Below, in pieces: positions 10,085 through 22,439 of a stretch of DNA of 64,000 nucleotides. The notes under the pieces are model-generated. The model was not told the DNA's origin and ran no database searches. It saw nothing but the letters and a program-made list of their open reading frames with translations. The translations under genes were made by a program, and so were the position numbers. The first letter of the stretch is position 1. Each line of letters starts with the position of its first letter. Origin of the DNA: Hyalella azteca (lineage: Eukaryota > Arthropoda > Malacostraca > Amphipoda > Hyalellidae); the NCBI RefSeq assembly GCF_000764305.2, contig NW_025947678.1, positions 1 to 64,000 on the forward strand, given 5' to 3'.

Positions 10085-10874
10085 GTAGCTAGCAAAAGGG
10101 GTGTATCGTCACACTTTCCATAAACAGCTTAAATCATAGGTCACCACAATCATTTACCCCGAATCTTGCCCAACAAAATTAACCAATCACTCCCGAATCA
10201 CGAGTTACCAATCATTTACCCTCAAATCTTACCCAACAAAATTAACTAATTACCCCTGATCCTTCAATATTATTACGAACAATTACCCCGAATCTGCATA
10301 AACAGCTTAACAGGGTACTAATCATGAATCTTGCCCAACAAAATTAACCAATTACTCCCGAATCATGAGTTAACGATCATTTACCCCGATTTTTCTACAC
10401 TCTTTAACCGAAAACTCAGGACTTAACCTAGAGCGATTGCCTGAAAAATACTTCTGTGGAATATATAATTGATTTAAATTTTTGAAATACTTTCCAGAAC
10501 CGGGGTGCTCATCTTTATTAATCAACACAAAACTATAAGGTACTTTATACGTTTCATTACACANCTCAATCGGGGTAAATGATCGTTAACTCATGATTCG
10601 GGAGTAATTGGTTAATTTTGTTGGGCAAGATTCATGATTAGTACCCTGTTAAGCTGTTTATGCAGATTCGGGGTAATTGTTCGTAATAATATTGAAGGAT
10701 CAGGGGTAATTAGTTAATTTTGTTGGGTAAGATTTGAGGGTAAATGATTGGTAACTCGTGATTCGGGAGTGATTGGTTAATTTTGTTGGGCAAGATTCGG
10801 GGTAAATGATTGTGGTGACCTATGATTTAAGCTGTTTATGGAAAGTGTGACGATACACCCCTTTTGCTAGCTAC
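10085..10874. mobile_element. Long near-perfect palindromic (foldback) element
   Basis: The left arm, 10,085-10,393, and right arm, 10,568-10,874, are inverse copies that I could follow base by base with essentially no mismatch; the shared outer end is GTAGCTAGCAAAAGGGGTGT. The loop is about 170 bp. The arms contain internal repeats of ATCATTTACCCCGAATC and CAACAAAATTAACCAAT. There is no coding capacity. A lone N at 10,564 lies four bases outside the right arm, so an assembly fold-back is possible; a decayed half copy at 2,955-3,175 shows the family is real. Confidence 0.8.
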
Positions 10875-10944
10875 TGCTTTGAATAGGCCAATAAAAGCGT
10901 GATTTAATTACCTACGTGTGTTTTGTATTCACACCTTACCGTCA

Positions 10945-11200
10945 GCCTTGGAAGGCGGGGAATGTACGTCATAGCTATATTCGCCGCGGACCCAGCGACT
11001 GTATGGTAAAAGGGGATATATAGATGAAGGCGAGGAATATACAACGTAGTTATAGTCGCCGCAGACCTGGAGACTGTTTAAAGTGTAAGGAGACGTTGAA
11101 ATGAAAGCGAGGAATGTGCGCCATAGATATAGTCACCACGGACCTGGCGACTGTATACTGTAAGGGGATATTGAGATGTAGGCGAGGAATGTACGCCTTA
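10945..11200. repeat. Tandem repeat of about 74-80 bp, 3+ copies
   Basis: Units carry AGGCGAGGAATGTACG, ATAGTCGCCGCGGACC-type and GCGACTGTATACTGTAAGGG words. A pyrimidine-rich tract with CTTTTCAG follows at 11,216-11,250. No gene is recognised. Confidence 0.7.
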
Positions 11201-11259
11201 GCAGCCTCTTTTAGCCTCCCTTTCCCTCCCGTAGCAGCCTCCCTTTTCAGCATCCTCTT

Positions 11260-12040
11260 TTAATTAAAAGTAGATTGCCCGGTGGGCCAAATCTGCCTAT
11301 TATAACTGAAGAGAGAAGCAGGTCAAGTGACCTCATGATGCATCTGGTCAGACTGTCTCGTGATGACTCTGATCATAGGCTGGACGAGGGTAACTGCGCG
11401 AACCACAATCATCTCCCGCTCAATAAATGGCGTAATTGAATTTATACGCGCACGTTTGCTAAATGATTTGACGGAATGAACGGAGAGTCGTCTTGAGATT
11501 TAACCAATGATAAACAAACCCATGCAACAGCTGTTCATGACGCCCATTTTTAGCCTGAAACTATTGCGGGCGCTTCTGTTCGCTGAGCCGCATGTGCTTG
11601 AATTAAGACAGAAGGGCTCTATAATGAGAAAATTCGAAAACAAAAATCCAATATTATACCCACTCTCGAGCACATAAGCCACATTATCGAATGAAAAAAT
11701 CGTTGCAGATAATAATCGAGCAAATTAAGAAATCTACTCAATGAATTAGATGAATAACGCTGAAGGATAATGCAAAATAATTCTATATCAATCTATTGAA
11801 TACATTAAATTTTTGCAGAGATTCCTAGAGCCCGTATTATACAACAGAGGAAGTAACACTAGATTCAAGGTTGTAGGAATCAAATATAGCAGGAATATGT
11901 GGTTTGCGTAAAAAAATTACTTGGAGAATCCTGTTTATGTGAACTTGTGCTCACACATGAGAGCGTCGCATGCGCTTCAATACGCAAGCATAATGTACGC
12001 GGTAATTACACATGCAATAACACCCAAGCTCCAACTTTTA
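11260..12040. other. Stretch without recognised gene
   Basis: No domain, RNA gene or clear repeat was seen. A short minus-strand frame at 11,500-11,682 has no recognisable features. Confidence 0.4.
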
Positions 12041-12044
12041 GCCC

Positions 12045-12140
12045 AGCAGGCATTCGCTGGCTGAATCGGCGTTGAAACAACTACTTATTTCGACATTGAG
12101 ATCGGGGTGAAAAGAGGTTTAGAATGAACGGTTTAAAATC
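12045..12140. mobile_element. Truncated MITE-like element (CCCAGCAGGCATTCG end)
   Basis: It starts CCCAGCAGGCATTCGCTGG, then GGCGTTGAAACAACTACTTA and TTTCGACATTGAGATCGGGG. The latter is shared almost exactly with 25,265-25,360. It is truncated where the Penelope fragment begins. Confidence 0.65.
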
Positions 12141-12145
12141 GAAAA

Positions 12146-13215
12146 TCAAATTAATCCGAGAATAATTTCAACGTCCTGACGAATCTGGTGGTTTGCAAAT
12201 TGATAGATAGCAGGAGACTCGTCTTTAATGATGAGAGCCTCCGCTATCGACAGTCTTGTTGCGTCGGGGCACCGCATGACGATGCTGGTGCAGGCGTCCA
12301 ATGTAGCACGGGTGATGGTATCGTTGTGAGCCTCCCGCATTTGATTCTTTGGTCCTCCAGCTTGCAGATGGCATGCGAGTCTGCGGCTCAATGTTGTGCT
12401 TGTCAAACCGATGTAATTTACATTTTGGAGAAGTCTACAGCCTTCTTTCAAACAGGAAAATTTGTAAATGACATTGGTTTCTTGCAGCGGTCCGGACTTT
12501 TTACATGGATAATTTTTCATGATTATTTTGTTTCTGTAGTAAATCAAAAGTTGTATTCGGTCAGTTACTGTTGTGCATCTGATGTTATTTTGCACAATTG
12601 AATTGATGACTCGTTCGTCAGTCTTTTAACCGCCGTTCATTTGATTTTGATAATAAATTCTGGTTACGCAACCTCTTCATCTGTTAGCGGTTTTGACGTG
12701 CACTGATATTTTATATTTCTTTGTCAATCGTTTTGTTTGCATAACCGTTGTTGACAAGAATTTGTTTGCAGGTCCGGAGTTCAGTTTTTAAGTCATGAGC
12801 GGATGTACAGGTCTTGAACGCTCGATGTATGAGGGCGCGTATGGTGCTGATTTTGTAGCGCTGGGGCATTCGCTTTCTTGGTTCAGGACCTTTCCGACGT
12901 CTGCAGGTTTCCGATAAACTTTAATGACGAACTAATTATTATCGTCTTGCACCAGTATGTTCAGAAAAGGCAACGTGTGATTTTGTCTGAATTCGTAAGT
13001 GAATGTCAAAACGGAATTACGTTCTAAAGCCAAGTGCAGCTCCATCATGTGAACTTCGTCTCGAACGATGACGAAGATGTCGTCGACATATCGACAGTAA
13101 AGGTCAGGTTTAATTTGTGCATCAAACAATACACGGTTTTCGAGTTCGATCCAACAATACACGGTTCGGGGTCCGAAAAGGCGATTCTGAAGTACAGAGA
13201 CGGAGGAGATCAAGT
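12146..13215 (-). mobile_element. Penelope-like element: RT fragment plus GIY-YIG endonuclease
   Basis: On the minus strand the first block, 13,213-12,932, is a reverse transcriptase piece with the catalytic box CRYVDDIFVIV and the following segment (LTFTYEFRQNHTLPFLNILV). After about 340 bp of broken frames comes a 149-codon frame, 12,595-12,146, with the Penelope endonuclease: the paired elements NVIYKFSCLKEGCRL and YIGLTSTTLSRRLACHLQ (GIY and YIG halves plus the arginine segment), then TRATLDACTSIVMRCPDATR and SIAEALIIKDESPAIY. RT followed by C-terminal GIY-YIG is diagnostic of Penelope elements. The 5' half of the RT is missing and the frames are broken, so the copy is dead. Confidence 0.85.
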
Positions 13216-13219
13216 AGAA

Positions 13220-16200
13220 TATTTCTAGGGATTGATGGGGCCGAATTGGTTGCTAGATGTTTGTTTTATTTTAGTTCAGGTCTCTCATCGTTGATCTGAA
13301 TACTGTTTGGATTCCCTAAGTCTTCACTATTTTATAACACAAGTCATTAGTGGGGCTACAGCATCGTTTTTTTACAGACTAAAAATCCGCGGGTTTAACC
13401 CGAAATGTTATCCGCATGCATCGAGCTTTGAATATATAACACTTTTATCAGCGGAGATTCCACAAGAAGAAAGGATGGTCAGGAGATAGCAACGCCCAGA
13501 CTATCCTTGAGTTTAATGCTGTAATGACAGCTGCAAATTGAGTGATCCAGAGGAAGGTTGTTGAGGGTTATAGAAAACTTCGCCCTCCGGATGTAAATGC
13601 GGTTGTTTTATTGCCAATAGCAGTTCTTACTGATCAATGATACGCTAGTTATCATTAGACCTGGTAAATATCTAATGAGATAACGAACATTGCACATGTA
13701 TTACTTACTGTTCAGAACAATCCTAAAAGAGTATATAGAAATAGTGCATTCAAATACAACGTGTACCTGACTGCTCTTGATTGAGTTCTCATTTGCCCTC
13801 GTACACTTTTCTCAATCATGAACTTTCATTCCAGTGCTGAAGTATCTGAAGGTTCAGTTTAAAACCCCAGAGTGTAACAATAATATCAATGTCGATGAAA
13901 TATTCAATTGGAATGTCTAATTTGCCCACACATACGAGGCTGGCGACGCTCGTCATGTTCAATCAATATACGTCTGTTGGCCACACTATTTCTGCTCTCA
14001 CAAAATTGATTGGATCTATTGTCCTAACAGACACGCATATCCAAATTAACGCATTGATACGCCATTTTACCCGGATGAAGTGGATTATGATGACGCGTGG
14101 AATGACACCAGGATGACACATGGATAAAAATTGCATAGAAATTTAATTAGTCTTACTCACTTTTCTAAGTGTGGCGTGAGACCGTTTTTTTACTCCAGTT
14201 TATACATCATATTTGTTCGATGATACAGAACGAATTAAATAGAACTGACGACGATGCTCTTTTGCGTGCATTTTTTACAATAAATGTATTTTTTAATCTG
14301 TGCGTAAAATAATTGACATGATTTCATTTAGAGAAAATCTGATTTATTCATGATGATACAGATTTCAACTAGATTGTAAATGCATTGCTTATGATTAATT
14401 TTCATAGCCAAGAGCTGTAACAAATTTATATATGTTAGAATTAAAATTCTTAAGTCTTATGTGGATGCATCCCAGTGAATGATAAAAACCGTATAGAAAT
14501 TAAATTAGTATCAATTAAATTGAATCACTCAATTTGTGTAATTACAATTAATTTATTTAATAGGTTACATGGTTTAATACTATTCTAGTATTGAATAGGT
14601 TGACTTCAGTAACGAACTGAGCCGATATGTGACGCATGGCGGTTTACTTAAAATTTACCAATTGTTTGAACGCTGATGAATTCCGCTCCTTTCCTCAAAG
14701 TCGTCTCGAATATGTAATTAATTGTGTAATATTTTATCATGACAAGGAGATAATGTTCGGAACATTTCATGAATTATGATAATTGAAAATTTATTAATCA
14801 TTTACACCAAACTAATGGTACTGGAACCATGGCTCCTGGAATTGTTGTTTTTATTAAGAAGTATTTTCAAACTTATTTTCTGACAGTAATATTTTTCCTC
14901 TCCGATTGTGTATTGAAACTCAATGACTACTAGCTAGCTCGGTCGTTCAATTCGGATTTGAACTAAAGGCAATCCTAAAAGTAATTGCTACACACAGCGT
15001 GGTGTGGCAAGCCCATGATCACTACTATGACACTCACGGCTCATACACTATTGTTTTGGCCACTCACAATTAACTCTCACTTGCCCGCAATTCCTTCAAT
15101 TTACTAGAACTTAACATCAAACCTGTGCGCAAATTTGCTATCTAAATTTTATAGCCGGTAAAACTTGGGCGTTCTTACCAGGAGACCTATTTTCTTATGT
15201 GCTTATTGAGGCTAAACTTTTCGGGACGTCCTTTTGGCAGCTCTTATGGACTCTGGGCAACTGTGATGATTGCGGCATCATACAGTAATTTATAAAAAAA
15301 TGGCATGTCATTGTCAATAGATTGAAAGTTGATTGAAAAGGCAATGATTGAATTCAAGGTTGAAATTTCCCACATAATTTGAAGAAAATCATTGTTATTA
15401 TGCGCCAGTTTTTCATTGTACGTCACCATCGTAGCTGCGAAGGCGACGCAGAGCTCGAAGCCACGGCACAAGTCCAGGCAAGTCAACACGCTAGGGACAG
15501 TCTGGGTCAGTAGGACAGACCCTCAGGTGAATGTCTTTTTTCCTGCAATGGTTTTGAAAGAAAAATTAAATTTACACTCCTAGCTGAGCATTGAAAGAAA
15601 TGTATTCATCATGATTGACATGATGAATGAGCATTCTCATATCAAAATTTCTGGCGCAAATTACGCCGAGCCCGAGATAATGTTGAGACAGACAGATGCC
15701 ATGTAAAACGGCTAATGTACAAAGTATTAGGGTTAATTTACAACAACACTGTTTGCATCATGCGGGAATCAACCAATTTCAATGGAGGTACGTTCAAATG
15801 GAGATCAAATTTTCAGAGATTTAAATATGAGAATTTAATGGAATTTACCATAACAAAGATGAAATACTTCTTATAACTAGCAATATTATTACTCGAGTCC
15901 AGCAAAAAATACTATAACACGTAAATCTTTCACGCGAAAGGCTGTCATCCACGGTAAGAAACATAATATATTCACACGCTTGCCGAAAGTTCGCATATAA
16001 ATAATATCATAAATAAATAAAAATAGCAATTTAAATATAAATAACAATATTCTTGCTGCTGGTCAAATATTCACATGCGCGAAGGCACTGAAGCGTAAAT
16101 GAGAGAAATTGCTAGAAGTAGAATACTACTGAAATAATGCGCGTTACAAATTGTAGTTACATTATTAACTTGAATAAACATTACACGAGCACGCGCTGGA

Positions 16201-17690
16201 CACATGCAACATAGTGAAAATTACGCGAAAAACGCTCAGTGAAATCGCCAAGTCAAACAAAATTTGGTTACATTTTAGTGGCTGTTCGGAGCCGCCTGAT
16301 TCATCTTCGATATGTACATTCAGCCACGTGTGAAGCGATTGCAATATTCAGAGGCAAATAAGTGCATTTCTGTATATAATTCCCTGAAAGCTACATGAAC
16401 GCCTAACCAGCCGAATGAAGTATAAAATAAGCAGCGTGCAATTCTGTCTTAAACCCAAGCCTGTTCAAGTGATTAAAGTGGTGCTCGAGGTGAGCGTGAC
16501 CAGCATAATTATTGAAGTCGATGCATCCCCGTAATTGCGATGATCTTCCGCGTAATGAAAAGAGGCTTGAGACCCGAAAAGATGCATCTAAATGTAGTTC
16601 AAAGCAGTTCTTAGACCGAAAATATAGAAGCAATGATATAATTGTATTGCCAATTTTAGAAGTGACCGTATTCTCGTATTCATAATTTTTGAAAACGAAT
16701 CGTGTAAAATCTGAAAAACATTGCGTGATCTCAAAAATCACGCATTGCGTTTTTGGCCACGTGTTCATTAAGGAACATTCGATGATCTTACAGGAACTTT
16801 AGTGATAGACTCCAGTCAACTGGTTAGGAGACTTGCTGCAGTCGAGTTGGACGCGTTACTGTTGCTTTCAAATCCAACGTTGCTTTGTTGCTCATTTCCC
16901 ATTATGAAAAGCTTTACTGCGCGATATTTTGTGATAGCGGAAAGTACCGCTATAAATTGGCGCGATATCAAAAAAGAAGAATATCTTCTTTTAACCATGT
17001 TTCAAAAATTATTAAAAAGCCGAGACCGATCTTTGTGGCCTCTAATAGCGAAAAAATTAAGATTTTGAATAAAATTATATCGCTATTACCAGCGGCAACA
17101 GCCAGAAATTATTTCGATCCCTTGTGCTGGAACGAAATTTCAATTGCCATATTATGAGAACGCAAGAAAGTCCGATGATTATCCCAGTGTTTCGTAGTAA
17201 CATCAGAAGAATATGGGTTAGAAAATATAGAGATTACATTGAACATCTTCAATAATAAGTAATCAAAAATACTGTAGAAAAAGACTGGATCATTTGAGTG
17301 TTTTTCATAAGTTTGGCTGTCTTGAAGTGTAAGAAATCGACTGCCATAGTATAACCGCCCCACAGTCTCCATTGAATTACCTAATTGCTAATTAATTGAA
17401 TGCTAATTATGCTCCCTCCTAGTTCCGCAAACTAGAACAAATAAACTGTAAGTCGTCCCTGTTTGACGAGCTTACAATGGCGCAAATCATGTTAGAGATC
17501 CAGGTCGCTATGCAGCTTGCAATGTGGGTAGCCTTAATAAAAAGTTTTAATATCTTCCTTCATGAACTTTCATTGGTAATATCGTTTAATTGCACCTAAA
17601 GTCAATGTTTTAGGCAATTCCAGCTGTGGAAAATATCGCGTATAATCCGCGATCAAAAATTTATCTCACAAGATCCGGAGTTAACCATTA
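13220..17690. other. Long AT-rich stretch without recognised gene
   Basis: Several short frames exist (for example 121 codons on the minus strand at 16,403-16,768), but none shows a recognisable domain, GC-rich exon composition or convincing splice partners. No tandem array or RNA gene was noticed. Confidence 0.4.
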
Positions 17691-18930
17691 AGTACTCTTC
17701 AGAAAATTAAGACTGTTGGGGGTCGGAGGTGAATTGCTGGCATGGATTCACAGCTTCCTAACAGAAAGACTACAAAGCTGTCATAGGAGGCTCGAGATCG
17801 AGCGAGACTAGGGTGAAGAGTGGAGTGCCACAGGGAACGGTATTCGGCCCAATCCTGTTCCTCATTCACATCGCCGACATAGATGTGGCAGTGAACCACG
17901 CCTCTCAGTCTTCATTCGCGGACGACACCAGCAGGTACTAATGACCATAACGAACAGGAAGGACTGCGAGAGGTTGCAAGAAGACCTCTCTGCAATATAT
18001 GACTGGGCCCAAGTGAGCACCATGCAATTAAACGAGACCAAGTTTGAGGTTTTGCGATACAGAGGTAGCGGAAGAGCTGATATGGAGCACCGCTATCTAC
18101 CACCTGACAACTCGGAAATCGAAGAGAAGCGACTCGTTCGCGATCTAGGAGTGTTGATGAATAACTAGGTCAATTTCGGTGATCACATAACGGCAATAAC
18201 CGCAAGAGGTAGGCGACAGATGAGGTGGATCTGGCATACGTTCAGAACAAGAGAAGCGGAACCGATGATCACACTCTTTAGTGCCCTTTTAATACCAATT
18301 CTTGAATACTGCTGCCAGCTTTGGACCCCGTTCACACTCGGCGCAGTGCGGCAACTGGAAGGTGTCCAGCGAACCTTCACTTCCAGGATCAGAGGGATGG
18401 CAGAGTTGGTTAACTACTGGAAGAGGTTGAGGCGCCTGGGTCCGTACTCACCACAGAGGAGACGGGAGAGGTATGTCATTCTGTACACATTGAAGATGAT
18501 AAGCGGAATGGCGCCAAACTTCTAGAGCGAAACCTTCAGGATTGAGACACATCACAACGAGAGAAGGTAGAGACTGTGCAAGATCCTTCCACTACGTAAC
18601 AGATCTGCAGTTAGATTTCAATCCCTGCGGGAAGGATCACTTTCCGTGGCAGGGCCGAGGCTGTTTAACGCCCTTCCAAAGGATCTAAGAGAGAGGGAGT
18701 TCACCCTGGAGACCTTCAAGAGGCGACTGGACGTGTTCTTGGGCACAATCCCAGATCGACCTCCCGTGCAACACTACCAGCCGCGAGAAGCAAGCAACAG
18801 CATCGTGCATCGTGCATCAGCTGCCCCAAATGAGGGCGGATGAGCGATAATTCCGAGGCGGCGATCTATCGTGGCCTGGGACTGCTACGTCCGAAACAAA
18901 TAATAAGGATACTAAGGAACGCTCGCAATT
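17690..18930 (+). mobile_element. Non-LTR retrotransposon, RT C-terminal half, decayed (family B)
   Basis: The plus-strand frames give SGVPQGTVFGPILFLIHIAD and SSFADDTS (catalytic box), then DWAQVSTMQLNETKFEVLRY, RDLGVLMNN, PILEYCCQLWTPFTLGAVRQ and LFNALPKDLREREF, ending shortly before an ATGAGGGCGGATGAGCGATA tail. Several stops and a frame change interrupt it. A sister copy lies at 36.9-38.0 kb on the minus strand and an isolated tail at 56.7 kb. The tail ends in ACCAAG/ATACTAAGG-like simple repeats. The RT type fits the CR1/jockey superclade. Confidence 0.8.
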
Positions 18931-19274
18931 TACAAATTAATGAAGACATGAAAGTTATGCCGCACATTGTCTCTGATCAATGCCAGTGCAAGGAAGAAAC
19001 ACCATTACCTTTTAGGTTCGGAATTGGTTGCTACACAGAAGTTTAAACTATTCATACTACTCAAGACAGTTGCGGGGATTTGTTTCATCCGAATGCATCT
19101 GGTAAAACTTTTTTTGATAAATTTTAGGCAAAGAGTAACCTCTTTTAACATAATTTCGAATTACTTGCAACAGCATGACTCATTCATTACGAAAAACGCT
19201 CGTTTTTCTTCATCGTACCGGCAAGTGAGAATAACTTTGATGGTGAACTTCGAAAATATAATAGAGTGAATTTT

Positions 19275-20400
19275 ATCTTCTTTGCCAAAGATCTTTAACA
19301 AGTCCAGGCATGTGACCGTTGTGGATTGAAGCCCATCGCGATTTGCTGCAGGAAAGGGAGGGCGAAGGCAGTAGAATGTCCCGGTTCGAAACTAAGTTGC
19401 GAGAGGACGGTGGCAAGCTAGGCAAGGGAAGCCGAAAGGTTGAGGAATATGAGCCGTTCCAGGATTTCAACTGCCGGGCAGAAAAGGTAGATGAAACGGT
19501 AGGACGAGTTGGTCACTGAGTTTACTGGGCTTCGAGATATGGATAATTATGGAGTTCTTATAGACGGCTAAAATGGATGCGGAAGAGTCAGATATGTTGA
19601 AAATGTGGTTGAGGAAACGGAGGCCGCTTAGGCACAGGAGCTTAAGGTGGAGGGCCTTGAGGTCCTCCGTTCGGACCGAATACGGTGCATGAGGCAGCGG
19701 GTGGTGGGGCTTTGGTAAAAGAGGCCGTTGGACGTGATTAGCTTGTAAAAGGGTGGATATTGTGGGCTGGGAAGTCAGTGGGTGTGATTAATTTGTGTGG
19801 GCTTGTTAATAGGACGGGCAGGAGATCTTCCCGGAAAGAGAACGAAGAAGATCCCAGTGACTATATGGCTGAGTGCGTCTGTTGCACATCGACGCAAGAT
19901 GCTTCCGACAGGCACCCTTAACATAGGCCGGTATCAATAGATAAATTTCCATGTTTAGTTCTAAAAGCCGGTGGTCCTTAGATTCGAGTGCTTGGCGTCA
20001 TCCAGTTAGACAAAAAGCAACCCGGTGCCAGGATTGACGGAGAGGAGAAAACTTTCCGAAGATTATTGAGTACTGTTTAGCCGTAGCAGTTATGACGACT
20101 CTCAGGGTCACATCATCTCCACACCACACGTGGCGGGGGATGTACCACCGCTGCCTTCAATGACAGTCCGGTCGCCTGTCTTGAAGTTAACTTTGGTGCG
20201 AGCCGATGACGGGAGGTAGATGGATCAGGATAGGGAAATGGTCGAAGTTACTTGAGGAGTTCATGTCGCGTCGAGGCGATGAGAGCTCATGATGGCGGGA
20301 TTATCAATGTAAGGCGGCCCGTGGGAGAGAAGGTGGAACGGTGAGTCTTCGTTGAGGATGCTAATGGGAAAGCCAGATATGAGATCATCAATGATTGATA
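19275..20400 (-). mobile_element. Non-LTR retrotransposon fragment, endonuclease end plus RT start, decayed
   Basis: The minus strand near 20,400-20,150 reads LNEDSPFHLLSHGPP and, after a frame change, SNFDHFPILIHLPP and KVNFKTGDR, resembling the end of a LINE endonuclease (the .SDH.PI. motif). Near 19,500-19,290 it reads VEILERLIFLNLSASLA and, after a stop, FEPGHSTAFALPFLQQIAMG, like the FRPGHSTTTAL segment at the start of an RT domain. Stops and shifts separate the parts. The style resembles the I/ingi group of LINEs. I assign the class with moderate confidence and the clade only loosely. Confidence 0.55.
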
Positions 20401-20844
20401 AACACTCTAGCTGTAGAAATCTTTATGTCATTGGAAACACATTCGTTATTATACTCAACTCGACAATGTTCCAATATTGACTTCTTGTTTGATGCATGTT
20501 ACCTTAGTTTTCTTATACACTAGCTGTCGTGTCTAATAATAATATCATTCTAGCTCTTTTATCAAGACAACAGTGGAATATATGTAGGCCTCACATCAAA
20601 AATTAAAATTTTATACGCCTTTCTAGATCCTAATGCAAAAATGGATCGATTTTAGCTTATATTACTAAAGCTATTTGTCGACTAAATCCTGCTCCTACCA
20701 AGGCCCAAATAGATATAGCAACCTGTTCACGCATGTTCAGATATTTACTAAATATTTCTGTTCAGGTGCTTTCAATTATCTTTAGTCAAGATCTCCATTC
20801 ATATATGAGCCTTGGATCTGGCGGCAATGTACTTTGCCTGACGT

Positions 20845-20930
20845 CTGTCATCCGTCGTCTGCCATCCGACGTCCGTCATCCGACGTCCGTCATCCGCCGT
20901 CCGTCACCCGACGTCTGTAGTCAGCTAGTG
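20845..20930. repeat. 14-bp minisatellite (CGACGTCCGTCATC)
   Basis: About six imperfect units. The final unit, GACGTCTGTAGTCAG, ends as a splice acceptor-like site and runs into a GC-richer open segment (LVAWDLPWDWRVPLIAKMSH), 20,930-21,035, that I do not recognise. Confidence 0.7.
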
Positions 20931-21069
20931 GCGTGGGACCTGCCCTGGGACTGGCGTGTGCCCTTGATAGCGAAGATGAGTCATATGAGTTGTCATAGTT
21001 CTTGGCTCATGATCGAGGCGTGCGCGCTGCTGTCCTAGTAATCCTAAAAGAACCTTACATCCGCTAAAA

Positions 21070-21205
21070 CTTCGATAACGATAACAGATAACTATAACGA
21101 TAACATATAACTATAACGAAAACTTATAACTATAACGATAACTTATAACTATAACGATAACTGAAACTTGCAACTATAATTATAACTGAAACTTATAACT
21201 AAAAT
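21070..21205. repeat. 12-bp tandem repeat (TAACTATAACGA)
   Basis: Runs of ATAACTATAACGATAAC with variants; simple-sequence origin. No gene. Confidence 0.85.
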
Positions 21206-21209
21206 ATCA

Positions 21210-22430
21210 TTCCCATTGTGCACCCACAGCTTCACCATCATCAGTGGCTGGAGCGTGCGCTGTCAGAGGTTCCTACAAACCGGAGCCTGGGCTATAGGTT
21301 CAACCTACGTTTTGTGACAGTTACTGAAATAAATATTAAGTGGAAAAATCCCATGTCTCATTATTTTCCCAACTTCGTTTTTGTTAACATCTTCGTGCCC
21401 ATTTGCTCACCATTATATTCCACTTATACATCAAGATGTGCCCTTCATCGTCCATTCGTTCCAGTCTCACTTTATACCTCAAAACTGATCTCATTCCTCT
21501 CTCTTTAAAGGTACTCGATCCCATATCCTCTCACAAGGCTTCTACGGCAGTCCACCTGGGGGCTCCTATAGTGTCAATTTTGCAAATCCATTCAGTTTCT
21601 CTAGCTCACCATCACTATATGCCATCACATTCAATCTATACATAATACTAAGAACTGCCACACTCTTCCACACTACCCTCAATTCTTTATATTCACTCGC
21701 TCTCACTTTTGCTGCACTTTCATGTATACCTTACTTGAATTCGCCTTACTTGAATTCGCGGCCTTTGTTTTGTCACATTCCTCCTAGTCCACACACGCCC
21801 CGAAGTACCTCTAATTGTTTGTCCTAACAATCTCGTTCCCTCTCAACAGCCCCACTCTGCCCTTTAGTTGGATTCCGGTCTCCACAATCATCCATCTATT
21901 AAAACAAATAATATTGGTGTGTTATACTAGTAGATAAATTGCTGCTTGTTTGCTACATCATGATTCTATATGACACTAGAAGTCTGAATTCTGAACGACT
22001 CCGTGGAGATTAAATAGCCAAATAATCTTAACAAAAACTATCGATCAGCAATTTCAAACGGATAAAACTGCAAGTATAGTAAAGATAGAGTTTTCAAATG
22101 AAAATATACAGCGATTAAAAGAAATTTAAGCTGAAGCTCCAGAAGTAGAATCGCTCCTTAAATTCACTCTCATATACTAGAGAGGGAATGAGCATCCTTT
22201 TGTATGTTGTGTCCGTGAGCGATTTTTAGATGTTTGGCTCTACCTCTGGCGTCACAGATTGAAGGGTCTTGGAATCACTGTACACTTTTTACAAAAACCT
22301 TGTTTTAAAGGCTTGATATTGCATACCGATAAGTTTCTTATGTTTACCCTTTTATTGGCACGTTCGCCTGAATGTGTTTAACTAATGCTAATCAACCATT
22401 GTTCGAAAAGCTTAGGAGCGTAACTATAAA
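21210..22430. other. Stretch without recognised gene
   Basis: Pyrimidine-rich in places (21,400-21,900). No domain, RNA gene or clear repeat unit was identified. Confidence 0.4.
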
Positions 22431-22439
22431 ATCAAAGAG

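Noticed and set aside
14940..15010. tRNA-like GGATTTGAACT on the plus strand
   Set aside because: No cloverleaf can be built and no A box is visible.
16403..16768. 121-codon minus-strand frame
   Set aside because: AT-rich composition, no domain, no splice context or homologue that I recognise.
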